Shown in pieces: positions 1 through 6,516 of a stretch of 12,197 bases of DNA. This DNA comes from an uncultured Clostridia bacterium. GTDB lineage: Bacteria; Bacillota; Clostridia; Oscillospirales; Oscillospiraceae. The stretch covers positions 1-12,197 of the forward strand of contig CAMOLY010000021.1 in the NCBI GenBank assembly GCA_946619065.1. Direction: 5' to 3'. Made by a program: the position numbers and the translations under genes. The notes beneath the pieces were generated by a model that saw only the letters and a list, made by a program, of their open reading frames with translations, was not told the DNA's origin and searched no databases. Position 1 is the first letter of the stretch; the number at the start of each line of letters is the position of its first letter.

Positions 1-239
1 TCACCCGCGATTTTCGGGACGGCATAGGTGGAAAACTGGGTCCCGAAGTCCGGATCAAAGCCGGAAACCGCCTTGAGAAAGCCAATGGAGCCGAGCTGGA
101 ACAGGTCGTCCGGCTCCACGCCGCGGCCGAAAAAACGCCGGGCAACTGCCCAGATCAGGCCCATGTTCTCGCTGACCAGGGCCTCGGTTGCGGCGGGATC
201 GCCGGCATGGCTCCGCTCGATCAGCTCTAAGGTTTGCAA
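1..239 (-). CDS. sigF: RNA polymerase sporulation sigma factor SigF, N-terminal part (runs off window)
   Basis: This is the N-terminal 79 codons of the forespore sigma factor sigma-F, cut by the window edge. It directs RNA polymerase to early forespore genes once released from SpoIIAB. The visible part carries sigma region 2: an ENMGLIW segment (residues 24-30), DDLFQLG (44-50) and FSTYAVPKIAG (69-79), which match SigF in order and spacing. I chose the TTG at 239-237 as start. It lies 5 bases after an AGGGGAGAG ribosome binding site, and the next in-frame ATG falls inside conserved region 2 (residue 26). This start overlaps the end of spoIIAB by 13 bp, suggesting translational coupling. SigG is the closest alternative. 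The RGVEPDDLF wording and the position directly after spoIIAB favour SigF. Confidence 0.93.
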   Translation of the reverse strand, partial: MQTLELIERSHAGDPAATEALVSENMGLIWAVARRFFGRGVEPDDLFQLGSIGFLKAVSGFDPDFGTQFSTYAVPKIAG

Positions 240-676
240 GCCGTCTCTCCCCTGCCGATCAGCTTTTTCCGCATGCGCACCGTGGTGCCGCGGCCCGGCT
301 GCGAGCGCAGGGTGAGGCTGTTCATAAAGCTCTCCATAATGGTCAGCCCCATACCGGAGCGCTCCGCTCCGCCGGTTGTGAACATCGGCTGGCGCGCCTG
401 CGCCACGTCCGGGATCCCAACGCCGGTATCCTTGACCGTGATCTCAAGGACGTTCCCCGCCAGTCTGCGCAGACGAAGCACTACCGGGCCGATCCGGTCC
501 GGGTAGGCATGGACGATCGCGTTTGTGACGGCCTCGGAGACCGCGGTTTTGAGGTCGCCGAGCTCCTCTAAGGTCGGGTCCATCTGGGCCGCGAACGCGG
601 CTGTGACCGAGCGGGCAAAGGCCTCGTTGCTGGACAGGGAGGGAAAACGGATCACCGCTTCATTCTCGTGTTTCAT
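227..676 (-). CDS. spoIIAB: Anti-sigma F factor / serine kinase SpoIIAB
   Basis: SpoIIAB (149 aa; the B. subtilis protein is 146 aa) is a GHKL-fold protein that holds sigma-F inactive and phosphorylates its antagonist SpoIIAA. The ATP-binding motifs are visible: N-box SEAVTNAIVH (47-56, with E48 and N52), G1 box VKDTGVGI (81-88), RQPMFTTG (95-102) and G2 box ERSGMGLTIM (105-114). The NEAFAR segment (17-22) has the arginine known in the family to contact both SpoIIAA and sigma-F. The ATG at 676 follows AAAGGAG and overlaps the spoIIAA stop as ATGA. The 3' end overlaps sigF. All key residues are present, so it should be functional. Confidence 0.97.
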   Translation of the reverse strand: MKHENEAVIRFPSLSSNEAFARSVTAAFAAQMDPTLEELGDLKTAVSEAVTNAIVHAYPDRIGPVVLRLRRLAGNVLEITVKDTGVGIPDVAQARQPMFTTGGAERSGMGLTIMESFMNSLTLRSQPGRGTTVRMRKKLIGRGETACKP

Positions 677-996
677 GCCGGACTCCTTTCCTGGTTCAGC
701 GGGACCAGCTTCTGGATCCCGGAGGCCAGCAGAACCTTTCGCGGCTGGGGCGGGACGTTCGTCAGGCGCAGGGTCCCGCCGAGCTGATTCATTCCCCGGA
801 GCGCGTGGATCACCAGGGCAATGCCGCTGGAGTCCATGAAGGTGACTCCGGAGAAGTCCAGCTCGCAGATTTGGGGCAGATAGACACGGATCTTCGCGCT
901 GACGGATTCCATGATCTCCTTCGCCGCGTGGTGGTCAATATCGCCGGAGAGCAGGATCGTCAGCCGCTTTTCCTGGAGCAGGCTGGTAAAATTCAA
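673..996 (-). CDS. spoIIAA: Anti-sigma F factor antagonist SpoIIAA (STAS domain)
   Basis: SpoIIAA (107 aa) is the anti-anti-sigma factor. In its dephosphorylated form it binds SpoIIAB and frees sigma-F in the forespore. The single STAS domain shows LLSGDIDHHAA (15-25), matching the GELDHH segment of the B. subtilis protein, and FMDSSGIAL (53-61). Ser56 of DSSG is the expected phosphorylation site, equivalent to B. subtilis Ser58. The frame stays open far upstream across the antisense of mnmG, so the start has to be judged from context. TTG at 996-994 lies 7 bases after AAGGAGG (1010-1004) and gives the usual family length. The stop overlaps the spoIIAB ATG (ATGA, 676-673). It is the first gene of the spoIIA operon; the leader holds a long hairpin. 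Confidence 0.95.
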   Translation of the reverse strand: MNFTSLLQEKRLTILLSGDIDHHAAKEIMESVSAKIRVYLPQICELDFSGVTFMDSSGIALVIHALRGMNQLGGTLRLTNVPPQPRKVLLASGIQKLVPLNQERSPA

Positions 997-1024
997 GTTG
1001 ATTCCTCCTTTGTGATCGCATGAG

Positions 1025-1057
1025 AAAAGGCACGCACGGCAGTCGTGTGTGCCTTTT
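1025..1057. repeat. Inverted repeat (14-bp arms) in the spoIIAA leader
   Basis: Arms 1025-1038 and 1044-1057 pair over 14 positions around a 5-base loop (GCAGT). An A4 run lies at one end and a T4 run at the other, so it resembles an intrinsic terminator in both directions. One pair is G-T as plus-strand RNA but A-C as minus-strand RNA, so the plus-strand transcript would fold better. On the minus strand it sits about 15 bases before the spoIIAA ribosome binding site. A TATACT -10-like hexamer (1063-1058) abuts it, but I see no convincing -35 and no clear sigma-H promoter. It could be an attenuator, an operator overlapping the start of transcription, or a block to antisense transcription. Confidence 0.7.
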
Positions 1058-1165
1058 AGTATAAAATGCTTTTGACGCGAAAACGGCAGAAATACGGGAG
1101 CGGGGAAAAGAATCGGAGGGAACCGGCAGGGGGCAGAAAATATGGATTTTTTCCGGGATCGCGGA

Positions 1166-1194
1166 TTGCATTGTGGAGATTTTCCCGCTATAAT
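1166..1194 (+). promoter_or_regulatory. Sigma-A promoter for mnmG
   Basis: A TTGCAT -35 (1166-1171) and a consensus TATAAT -10 (1189-1194) are separated by exactly 17 bp. Transcription should begin near 1201, giving a leader of about 33 bases before the mnmG ATG at 1234. The ribosome binding site is a GAGGA about 9 bases before the ATG. Confidence 0.75.
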
Positions 1195-1233
1195 AGAAAT
1201 AGAGAAAAAGACCACTGACGAGGATTTGCATCT

Positions 1234-3111
1234 ATGATCTATCACGCGGGCGATTACGACGTCGCCGTTGTCGGCGCGGGACACGCCGGGATCGAGGCCG
1301 GGCTGGCCGCGGCCAGGCTGGGACTGCGCACCGCCGTCTTCACAATCAATCTGGACGCCGTGGGCAACATGCCCTGCAACCCCGCCATCGGCGGCACAGG
1401 CAAGGGCCATCTGGTCCGGGAGCTGGACGCGCTGGGCGGGCAGATGGGCATCGCGGCGGACCGGTGCTGCATCCAGTACCGGATGCTCAACCGGGGAAAG
1501 GGACCTGCGGTCCACTCCCTCCGGGCGCAGGCGGATCGGCGGAAATACCAGGAATACATGAAGCATGTGCTGGAGCTGCAGGAGCATCTGGATCTCAAGC
1601 AGGCGGAGATCGTCTCGGTCACGGTGGAAGACGGAGCCGTCTGCGGCCTCACAACCCGGCTCGGGGCGCACTACGGGGCAAAGGCCGTGATCCTGGCAAC
1701 CGGAACCTTTTTGGACAGCACCGTCATCATCGGCGAGAACGTCCTCTCCTCCGGTCCGGACGGGATGCACGCGGCAAACGGCCTGTCCGGCTGTCTGCGG
1801 GGTCTGGGACTCCATTTGCGCCGCTTCAAGACCGGCACGCCGCCCCGCGTCAACGCCCGGTCGGTGGATTTCTCCGAAATGGAGCTGCAGCCGGGCGACG
1901 AGCAGATTGAGCCGTTTTCCTTTACGACCGGCTCTGCGCCGGAGAATCGGGCCGTCTGCTGGCTGACCTACACAAACGAACGCACCCACGACATCATCCG
2001 GGAAAATCTGGACCGCAGCCCGATCTACGACGGCTCGATCACCGGCGTCGGCCCGCGCTACTGTCCCTCGATTGAGACGAAGGTCGTCCGCTTTGCGGAC
2101 AAGACCCGGCATCAGCTCTTTGTGGAACCCACCGGGCTGGAAACCGAGGAGCTCTATATCCAGGGCTTCTCCTCCTCGATGCCGGAGGACGTGCAGGTCC
2201 GGATGCTCCATACGGTGCCGGGACTGGAGCAGGCGGAGATCATGCGGCCTGCCTACGCGATTGAGTACGACTGCGTGGACCCCACCGAGCTGCTGCCGAC
2301 GCTGGAATGCAAAAAGGTCGCCGGGCTCTACGGCGCGGGCCAGTTCAACGGCTCCTCCGGCTACGAGGAGGCGGCAGTCCAGGGCTTCGTGGCCGGGGTC
2401 AACGCGGCTTTGAAGCTGAAAGGAGAGGAGCCTCTGATCCTCAAACGGTCCGACGGCTACATCGGCACCCTGATCGACGATCTGGTGACCAAGGGCACGG
2501 ACGAGCCCTACCGGATCATGACCTCCCGCAGCGAATACCGCCTGCTCCACCGCCAGGACAACGCCGATCAGCGGCTGACGCCGATCGGCTATCGGATCGG
2601 GTTGATCTCCCGGGCGCGCTATGAGGCCGTTCAGACCAAATATGAGGCAGTCCGGCGGGAGTGCGCCCGTCTGGAGCACTGCGGCGTGGCCGCCTGCGAT
2701 GCGCTCAACGCCCTGCTGGCCGAAAAAGGCGCCGATCCGGTGGAGACCTCCGCGCGGCTGGCCGATCTGGTCCGCAGGCCGGAGCTGGGTTACGACGATC
2801 TGGCGCCCTTCGACCCGGAACGCCCGGCCCTGCCGCCGGAGGTTGGCGCACAGGTGGAAATCCGGCTCAAATACGCGGGCTACATCGCCCGGCAGGAGCG
2901 GCAGCTGGAGGAGTTCCGGAAGGCCGAGGACCGGCGTCTGCCGGAGGATCTGGATTACGCCGCAATCCCCGCGCTCAAGGAAGAGGCCCGGGAGAAGCTG
3001 GCGCGGATCCGCCCGGTCTCCATCGGCCAGGCCTCCCGCATCAGCGGCGTCAGCCCCGCCGACGTAGCAGTGCTGCTGGTGTGGCTGGAGCAGAACAAGA
3101 AGAGGCAATGA
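1234..3111 (+). CDS. mnmG: tRNA uridine-5-carboxymethylaminomethyl(34) synthesis enzyme MnmG (GidA)
   Basis: MnmG (625 aa, full length for the family) is an FAD enzyme. With MnmE it installs the carboxymethylaminomethyl group on wobble U34 of certain tRNAs, using methylenetetrahydrofolate and NADH. The N-terminal dinucleotide fold shows GAGHAG (14-19). [12 protein letters not shown] (48-59) and RYCPSIE (275-281) carry the two family cysteines, C48 and C277. ATGTFL (155-160) and FKTGTPPR (198-205) are also typical. The C-terminal helical domain that binds MnmE and tRNA spans about 550-625. The usual Firmicute neighbours mnmE and rsmG are not adjacent here. It is divergent from spoIIA and is the first gene of a plus-strand run. 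Confidence 0.98.
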   Translation: MIYHAGDYDVAVVGAGHAGIEAGLAAARLGLRTAVFTINLDAVGNMPCNPAIGGTGKGHLVRELDALGGQMGIAADRCCIQYRMLNRGKGPAVHSLRAQADRRKYQEYMKHVLELQEHLDLKQAEIVSVTVEDGAVCGLTTRLGAHYGAKAVILATGTFLDSTVIIGENVLSSGPDGMHAANGLSGCLRGLGLHLRRFKTGTPPRVNARSVDFSEMELQPGDEQIEPFSFTTGSAPENRAVCWLTYTNERTHDIIRENLDRSPIYDGSITGVGPRYCPSIETKVVRFADKTRHQLFVEPTGLETEELYIQGFSSSMPEDVQVRMLHTVPGLEQAEIMRPAYAIEYDCVDPTELLPTLECKKVAGLYGAGQFNGSSGYEEAAVQGFVAGVNAALKLKGEEPLILKRSDGYIGTLIDDLVTKGTDEPYRIMTSRSEYRLLHRQDNADQRLTPIGYRIGLISRARYEAVQTKYEAVRRECARLEHCGVAACDALNALLAEKGADPVETSARLADLVRRPELGYDDLAPFDPERPALPPEVGAQVEIRLKYAGYIARQERQLEEFRKAEDRRLPEDLDYAAIPALKEEAREKLARIRPVSIGQASRISGVSPADVAVLLVWLEQNKKRQ

Positions 3112-3130
3112 GGAAAAAAGGAACTCAAGC

Positions 3131-3322
3131 ATGAACATCAATTCCGTCACGATCAGAAAAGCGAACCCGGAAGACGCGAGAGGCTGGTATACCTTAACCG
3201 GTCAAGTCTGGCGAGACGCATATCGTCATCTTTTCCCGGAGGAAGTATTTCTGGAAAAGGAAAATAAGCTGGAAGAAAAAATAGCAACCTTTCGAGAGAG
3301 CACCGAAACCAGAACCCGTTGA
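3131..3322 (+). pseudogene. Truncated GNAT N-acetyltransferase remnant
   Basis: This 63-aa frame begins like the N-terminus of a GNAT acetyltransferase: VTIRKANPEDARGWYTL (6-22), then VWRDAYRHLFPEEVF (26-40) and a charged helix. It ends after about 55 matching residues with an unrelated tail (ESTETRTR) and a stop. GNAT proteins are normally 140-190 aa, so the acetyl-CoA-binding core is absent. Only 37 bases separate the stop from the next gene, so the missing part was deleted, not shifted to another frame. The start still has an AAGGA ribosome binding site, and the segment looks poorer in GC than its neighbours. The fragment may be translated but cannot be an active acetyltransferase. The family call rests on recalled sequence patterns. 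Confidence 0.65.
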
Positions 3323-3359
3323 CGATACACCCAAAACCTGATAAAAGGAGGCACAGCCG

Positions 3360-4181
3360 ATGATTCCCTTTGAAAACTACCAGGTCAGCGCAGATTACAT
3401 CCGTTCCCGCATCGGCGATTTCCAGCCCGAGATCCTGATGATCCTGGGCTCCGGGCTGGGGCAGTTCGGCGACCGCGTGGAGAACCCGGTCTTCGTTCCC
3501 TACCCCGAAATCCCCCACTTCCGCCACTCCACCGCCCCCGGCCACAAGGGCCGCTTTGTCTTCGGCACGATCGCGGGCAGACGCGTGGCTGTCATGCAGG
3601 GCAGGATTCACCTCTACGAGGGCTACACCCCGGAGGAGGCGGTCTACGGGGTCCGGGTGATGAAGCTGCTGGGCGTGAAGACGATGATCGTCACCAACGC
3701 CGGCGGCGCGGTCAATCTGAGCTTCCATCCCGGCGAGATCATGCTGATGACAGACCATATCATGCTCTTTGACAAATCCCCGCTGACCGGACCGAACGAG
3801 GACGCCTTCGGCGTCCGCTTCCCGGACATGTCCACGGCCTACACCCCCCGGCTGCAGGAGCTGGCGCGAAAAGCCGCCCGCGAGACCGGCGTCCATCTGA
3901 ACGAGGGCGTGTATATGTACTTCCCCGGCCCGCAGTATGAGACTCCGGCGGAAATCCGGGCGGCCCGGGCCATCGGCGCGGACGCGACCGGCATGAGCAC
4001 GGTGCCGGAGGTCATCGCCGCGCGGCACTGCGGCATGGAGATCCTGGGCTTCTCTCTGGCCACCAACATGGCCGCGGGAATCCTGCAGCAGCCCCTGACA
4101 GAGGAAGAGGTGCTGGAGGTCGGAGCGGCCAGCTCCGCCCACTTCTCCGCGCTGATGATGAAAATCCTGAAAGAAATTTGA
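3360..4181 (+). CDS. punA: Purine nucleoside phosphorylase, trimeric (class II) type
   Basis: This 273-aa enzyme cleaves purine (deoxy)ribonucleosides with phosphate to give the free base and (deoxy)ribose 1-phosphate, in cytoplasmic purine salvage. The phosphate-binding GSGLG (30-34), PGHKG (60-64) and GRIHLYEGY (81-89) are present. So are TNAGGAVN (112-119), FPGPQYETPAEIR (188-200) with base-binding E194, GMSTVPE (211-217) and ATNMAAG (234-240). N236 corresponds to the asparagine that gives trimeric enzymes their preference for 6-oxopurines (guanosine, inosine). The ATG follows AGGAGG at good spacing. It may be cotranscribed with mnmG, as no terminator is seen between them. B. subtilis calls this gene pupG or punA. 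Confidence 0.96.
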   Translation: MIPFENYQVSADYIRSRIGDFQPEILMILGSGLGQFGDRVENPVFVPYPEIPHFRHSTAPGHKGRFVFGTIAGRRVAVMQGRIHLYEGYTPEEAVYGVRVMKLLGVKTMIVTNAGGAVNLSFHPGEIMLMTDHIMLFDKSPLTGPNEDAFGVRFPDMSTAYTPRLQELARKAARETGVHLNEGVYMYFPGPQYETPAEIRAARAIGADATGMSTVPEVIAARHCGMEILGFSLATNMAAGILQQPLTEEEVLEVGAASSAHFSALMMKILKEI

Positions 4182-4185
4182 TACT

Positions 4186-4243
4186 GAACGCCAATAAAAT
4201 GCTTTAAAAAGCATTTTATAGCGCCGGAGGCGCGTTGGCGTTC
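4186..4243 (+). repeat. Three-way-junction-like palindromic structure
   Basis: A perfect 9-bp outer stem (4186-4194 with 4235-4243) encloses two hairpins. The first is AT-rich (4195-4205 with 4208-4218, 10-11 bp). The second is GC-rich, GCGCC (4221-4225) with GGCGC (4229-4233), closed by a GGA triloop. Together they form a small cloverleaf-like fold starting 4 bases after the nucleoside phosphorylase stop. The AT-rich arm lacks a following T-run, so it does not look like a plain terminator. Function is unknown. Confidence 0.75.
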
Positions 4244-4255
4244 GTATGAGACGGG

Positions 4256-4333
4256 TTTTGTGCCGCAGGCACAAAACGGCAGCGTGCGAAGCACGGTGCG
4301 CTCCCATTAAAAACGAAAGGTTTTAATGGGAGC
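4256..4333 (+). repeat. Array of three hairpins upstream of the cupin gene
   Basis: Three stems follow each other closely. Stem 1 is TTTTGTGCC (4256-4264) with GGCACAAAA (4268-4276), GCA triloop. Stem 2 is CGTGC (4283-4287) with GCACG (4291-4295), GAA triloop. Stem 3 is 4300-4312 with 4321-4333, 13 bp, whose loop contains a C-GAAA-G tetraloop motif. The first two have the C(GNA)G loop also present at 4225-4229; these loops are exceptionally stable in single-stranded DNA. Stem 3 ends 8 bases before the cupin ribosome binding site (AGGAGG, 4342-4347). It could be a structured 5' leader or a palindromic mobile repeat of the REP type. Confidence 0.75.
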
Positions 4334-4352
4334 CTAGTATGAGGAGGAAGCC

Positions 4353-4694
4353 ATGATCAAACGCAGACAGGAAATGCGGGTTGAACCCCGCTTTGCGGTC
4401 AAGGGCGGAAAAGGGCCCTATGACACGGTACACATCTGGGAGAAGACCGAGCTGGACAAAATCAATCTCTGCGGCGTCAACACCCTGCCGCCGGGCAGCT
4501 CGATCGGCGTCCACGCCCACCAGGAGGACGGGGAGATCTATCTGATCCTGCAGGGGCAGGCCACCGTCACCGAGGACGGGCAGGACTATCTTCTGAACGC
4601 CGGCGACAGCGAATACTGCACCGGCGGCCACAGCCACGGGATTGCCAACGACAGCGACGAGCCGCTTGTCTTCCTGGCGATTATTATGAAATAA
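4353..4694 (+). CDS. Small single-domain cupin protein
   Basis: This 113-aa protein is one cupin beta-barrel. Motif 1 spans about 46-70, with metal ligands in VHAHQEDGE (H-x-H, then E), and motif 2 is GDSEYCTGGHSHGIAND (84-100) with the third histidine. All four usual metal-binding residues are therefore present. Such small cupins bind a divalent metal and act as isomerases, dioxygenases or ligand sensors; the substrate cannot be told from sequence. The ATG follows AGGAGG with a 5-base spacer. It is the last gene of the plus-strand run, and its leader is the structured segment at 4186-4333. Confidence 0.88.
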   Translation: MIKRRQEMRVEPRFAVKGGKGPYDTVHIWEKTELDKINLCGVNTLPPGSSIGVHAHQEDGEIYLILQGQATVTEDGQDYLLNAGDSEYCTGGHSHGIANDSDEPLVFLAIIMK

Positions 4695-4714
4695 TCCGGC
4701 GCTTTCGCCCGGAT
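4694..4714 (+). terminator. Hairpin at the cupin gene end
   Basis: ATCCGGCG (4694-4701) pairs with CGCC and GGAT (4706-4709, 4711-4714) around a CTTT loop with one bulged C. It overlaps the last base of the cupin stop codon. No T-run follows, so termination is uncertain. It directly abuts the long palindrome at 4715-4759. Confidence 0.4.
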
Positions 4715-4759
4715 ATACCGCAGGGGCGGGTCAGAGATTCTGACCCGCCCCTGCGGTAT
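4715..4759. terminator. 21-bp perfect inverted repeat between convergent genes, candidate bidirectional terminator
   Basis: Arms 4715-4735 and 4739-4759 are perfectly complementary over 21 bp around a 3-base GAT loop. The core CAGGGGCGGGTC is GC-rich. It lies between the cupin gene (plus) and the htrA-like gene (minus, stop at 4773), where a shared terminator would be expected. It lacks a T-run on either strand, so it may work as a Rho-independent-like block, an RNA-stabilising end, or be a palindromic repeat element. Confidence 0.6.
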
Positions 4760-4772
4760 GCCATACTGTGGC

Positions 4773-5969
4773 TCACTGAGCCAGACCGCGCTTCATCTGC
4801 TCCACCTGACGCAGCACGTCGTTGATCGGAATCGCGAAGCCAAGCCCCTCGACCGAGGCACCGGAGGCCGTTTCGCCGGAATACTTGGTTGTGACGACGC
4901 CGATGACCTCGCCGTCAAAGTTGAACAGCGGGCCGCCGGAGCTGCCGGCGTTGATCGCGGCGTCGGTCTGGAGCATCCGAATGGTTTTGCCGTCGCTCGT
5001 CACCCTCCGGTCCTTGGCGCTGAGCCAGCCGACGCTCAGGGAATCCGTCAGATCTCCCAGCGGGTTTCCGATCGTGCAGACCGGGTCGCCGATCCGGAGC
5101 AGGTCCGAGTCCCCGAAGCGCACCGGCTGCAGGCCGGTGGCGTCGATCTTCAAAAGCGCAATGTCACCGTCGGACAGCTCGGGATAGAGCAGCTGCGCCG
5201 CGTAGCTCCGGCCGTCGGAAAACCGGACCGTCAGCGAGCCGGCGCCGCGGACCACGTGGTAGTTGGTCACAATTTCACCGTCTGCGGAGATCACGAAGCC
5301 GGTCCCCGTGCTGGCCGACTGGGCACCGCCTCCGGTTGAAGCCTCCACGGAGACGACTGCGTCCACGTTTGCCCGGTAGATCTCGGCAGGACGCTGGACT
5401 GCGGACAGGCTGCTCTGGGCGGTCTCCGTCTGCGCGGACGGTTCCCCCGACCTGCGGTTTCGCTCGGCATAGAGCCGGTAGCCGAAGGCTCCGGCGAGCA
5501 GGCCCAGCAGCAGGGCCAGAACGACGGCGAACACCGCCCAGCCGTTGGAGCGGGACGCCTGTTTTTTCTTTGGGGAAGATGGGGCCGGCGCCGGTGCAGC
5601 CGGATCCGGGGCAACGACAAAGCGCTGCCAGGCGAGGGGATACTTCCCGCTCGGGTCGCCCGGAAGACCGTAGACGACTGGTCCTCCCGGGGCTGCCTGA
5701 ACCGCATCGGAAGGGTTCGGCGCGGGCTCGGCTTCCGTCTGCGTCGGCGGAACCGGCATTGGGACCGGCTGTTCCACCGGCTCGACCGGGCGCGGCGTTT
5801 CCCGCTCAAAGGAAAAGCTGCGCTCTGCCGGGCCGATCGGGGTCTGATAGCTGCCGCTGCCGTAGCGGTACTCCTCCTGCTCCGGAGCAGCAATCGGATC
5901 GGCCGCGGTCCGGAAGGACGTCAGCGGCTCCGGTACAGCCGGAGAATGATTCTGTTTTTCTGCTTCCAT
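4773..5969 (-). CDS. Membrane-anchored HtrA-like trypsin family serine protease, no PDZ domain
   Basis: This 398-aa protein is a DegP/HtrA-type (S1C) protease, probably for envelope quality control. Residues 1-133 form a cytoplasmic proline/glutamate-rich low-complexity region. KKK (134-136) precedes one membrane segment (about 143-165), placing the protease outside. The protease domain (about 195-390) has the triad: H238 in TNYHVV, D269 in DGDIALLKI, and S344 in GSSGGPLF, where most homologues have GNSGGPLF. It ends just after GFAIPIND, so the PDZ domain found in most HtrA proteins is missing. The start at 5969 follows GGAGG; an ATG 10 codons upstream (5999) has no better site. A sigma-A promoter lies just upstream. 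Confidence 0.93.
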   Translation of the reverse strand: MEAEKQNHSPAVPEPLTSFRTAADPIAAPEQEEYRYGSGSYQTPIGPAERSFSFERETPRPVEPVEQPVPMPVPPTQTEAEPAPNPSDAVQAAPGGPVVYGLPGDPSGKYPLAWQRFVVAPDPAAPAPAPSSPKKKQASRSNGWAVFAVVLALLLGLLAGAFGYRLYAERNRRSGEPSAQTETAQSSLSAVQRPAEIYRANVDAVVSVEASTGGGAQSASTGTGFVISADGEIVTNYHVVRGAGSLTVRFSDGRSYAAQLLYPELSDGDIALLKIDATGLQPVRFGDSDLLRIGDPVCTIGNPLGDLTDSLSVGWLSAKDRRVTSDGKTIRMLQTDAAINAGSSGGPLFNFDGEVIGVVTTKYSGETASGASVEGLGFAIPINDVLRQVEQMKRGLAQ

Positions 5970-6003
5970 GGCGATTCCTCCGTGGAATCCGTTGATCAAG
6001 TCG

Positions 6004-6031
6004 ATTGTAACACAAAACCGGGGAAAAGCAA
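6004..6031 (-). promoter_or_regulatory. Sigma-A promoter for the htrA-like gene
   Basis: Read on the minus strand, TTGCTT (6031-6026) and TACAAT (6009-6004) are separated by 16 bp. The predicted start leaves a leader of about 27 bases before the ATG at 5969. This lets the protease gene be expressed separately from the genes upstream of it. Confidence 0.65.
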
Positions 6032-6054
6032 GCGGGAAGATTTGGCGCGGGCCC

Positions 6055-6492
6055 TCAGCCGTCCGGCTGCCAGCAGGCGGTGAGGCTGCCGTCCTCCTCC
6101 ACCCGGAAGGCCTCCAGCCCGTCGCTGGAGATCCCGTAGACGGTGATGCGAGTCGGGCTGATCCCGCAGGCCTCCCGCAGACCGATGCGCAGGCTCCGGA
6201 TCTGCTCGGCCTGGGCCGCGGCGTCCTCGCTGAGGCTCAGCGATTCGCCGTATTTTTCCATCTGCGCGTAGGTCAGCTTCTGCGGATTCTCCAGCTCCAG
6301 CACGCCGCTGTCCGGGTCCCAGGTCCGCAGACGGTAGAAGGTCCAGTGCTCCGCCAGATAGGTTTCCGGATCCATTTTCTCTGCTGGGCGGGAAGCGCCG
6401 GTCAGACGGGAAATCAGAAACCAGAGTCCCCCGCCGACCAGCAGGATCAGGATCAGCGCGGCCGCAGACAGGATCAGCATTGTTTTTTTCAT
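6055..6492 (-). CDS. Hypothetical single-pass membrane protein
   Basis: This 145-aa protein was not recognised as a known family. KK at 2-3 is followed by a hydrophobic segment (about 5-28), an uncleaved anchor by appearance, then an outside domain of about 115 residues. That domain starts DPETYLAEHWTFYRL (41-55) and contains an Ala/Gln-rich helix (about 88-99) and a strand-like end. It has no lipobox and no cysteine pair. The ATG at 6492 has an AAGGA about 11 bases upstream, and a 24-bp gap follows the lipoprotein gene, so the two are probably in one operon and may act together at the cell surface. Confidence 0.75.
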   Translation of the reverse strand: MKKTMLILSAAALILILLVGGGLWFLISRLTGASRPAEKMDPETYLAEHWTFYRLRTWDPDSGVLELENPQKLTYAQMEKYGESLSLSEDAAAQAEQIRSLRIGLREACGISPTRITVYGISSDGLEAFRVEEDGSLTACWQPDG

Positions 6493-6516
6493 GATTTTCG
6501 TGTTCCTTTTTTGGTA

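Noticed and set aside
1061..1072. ATAAAATGCTTT shared between the spoIIAA leader and the hairpin at 4194-4205
   Set aside because: It is a 12-base AT-rich match with no extended similarity on either side, so chance is a sufficient explanation.
997..3150. A very long open frame on the minus strand continuing upstream from spoIIAA across mnmG
   Set aside because: It is antisense to the clearly coding mnmG, its translation is biased and domain-free, and a strong ribosome binding site with TTG at 996 fits the normal SpoIIAA length.
3153..4307. Minus-strand frame of 384 codons opposite the nucleoside phosphorylase
   Set aside because: It is a shadow of the punA-like gene and runs through the hairpin region with no plausible start site.
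4186..4352. Known riboswitch, tRNA or attC site in the structured gap
   Set aside because: There is no acceptor stem or anticodon arrangement for a tRNA, no integrase-type core sites, and no aptamer core I recognise. The cloverleaf-like look comes from nested palindromes.
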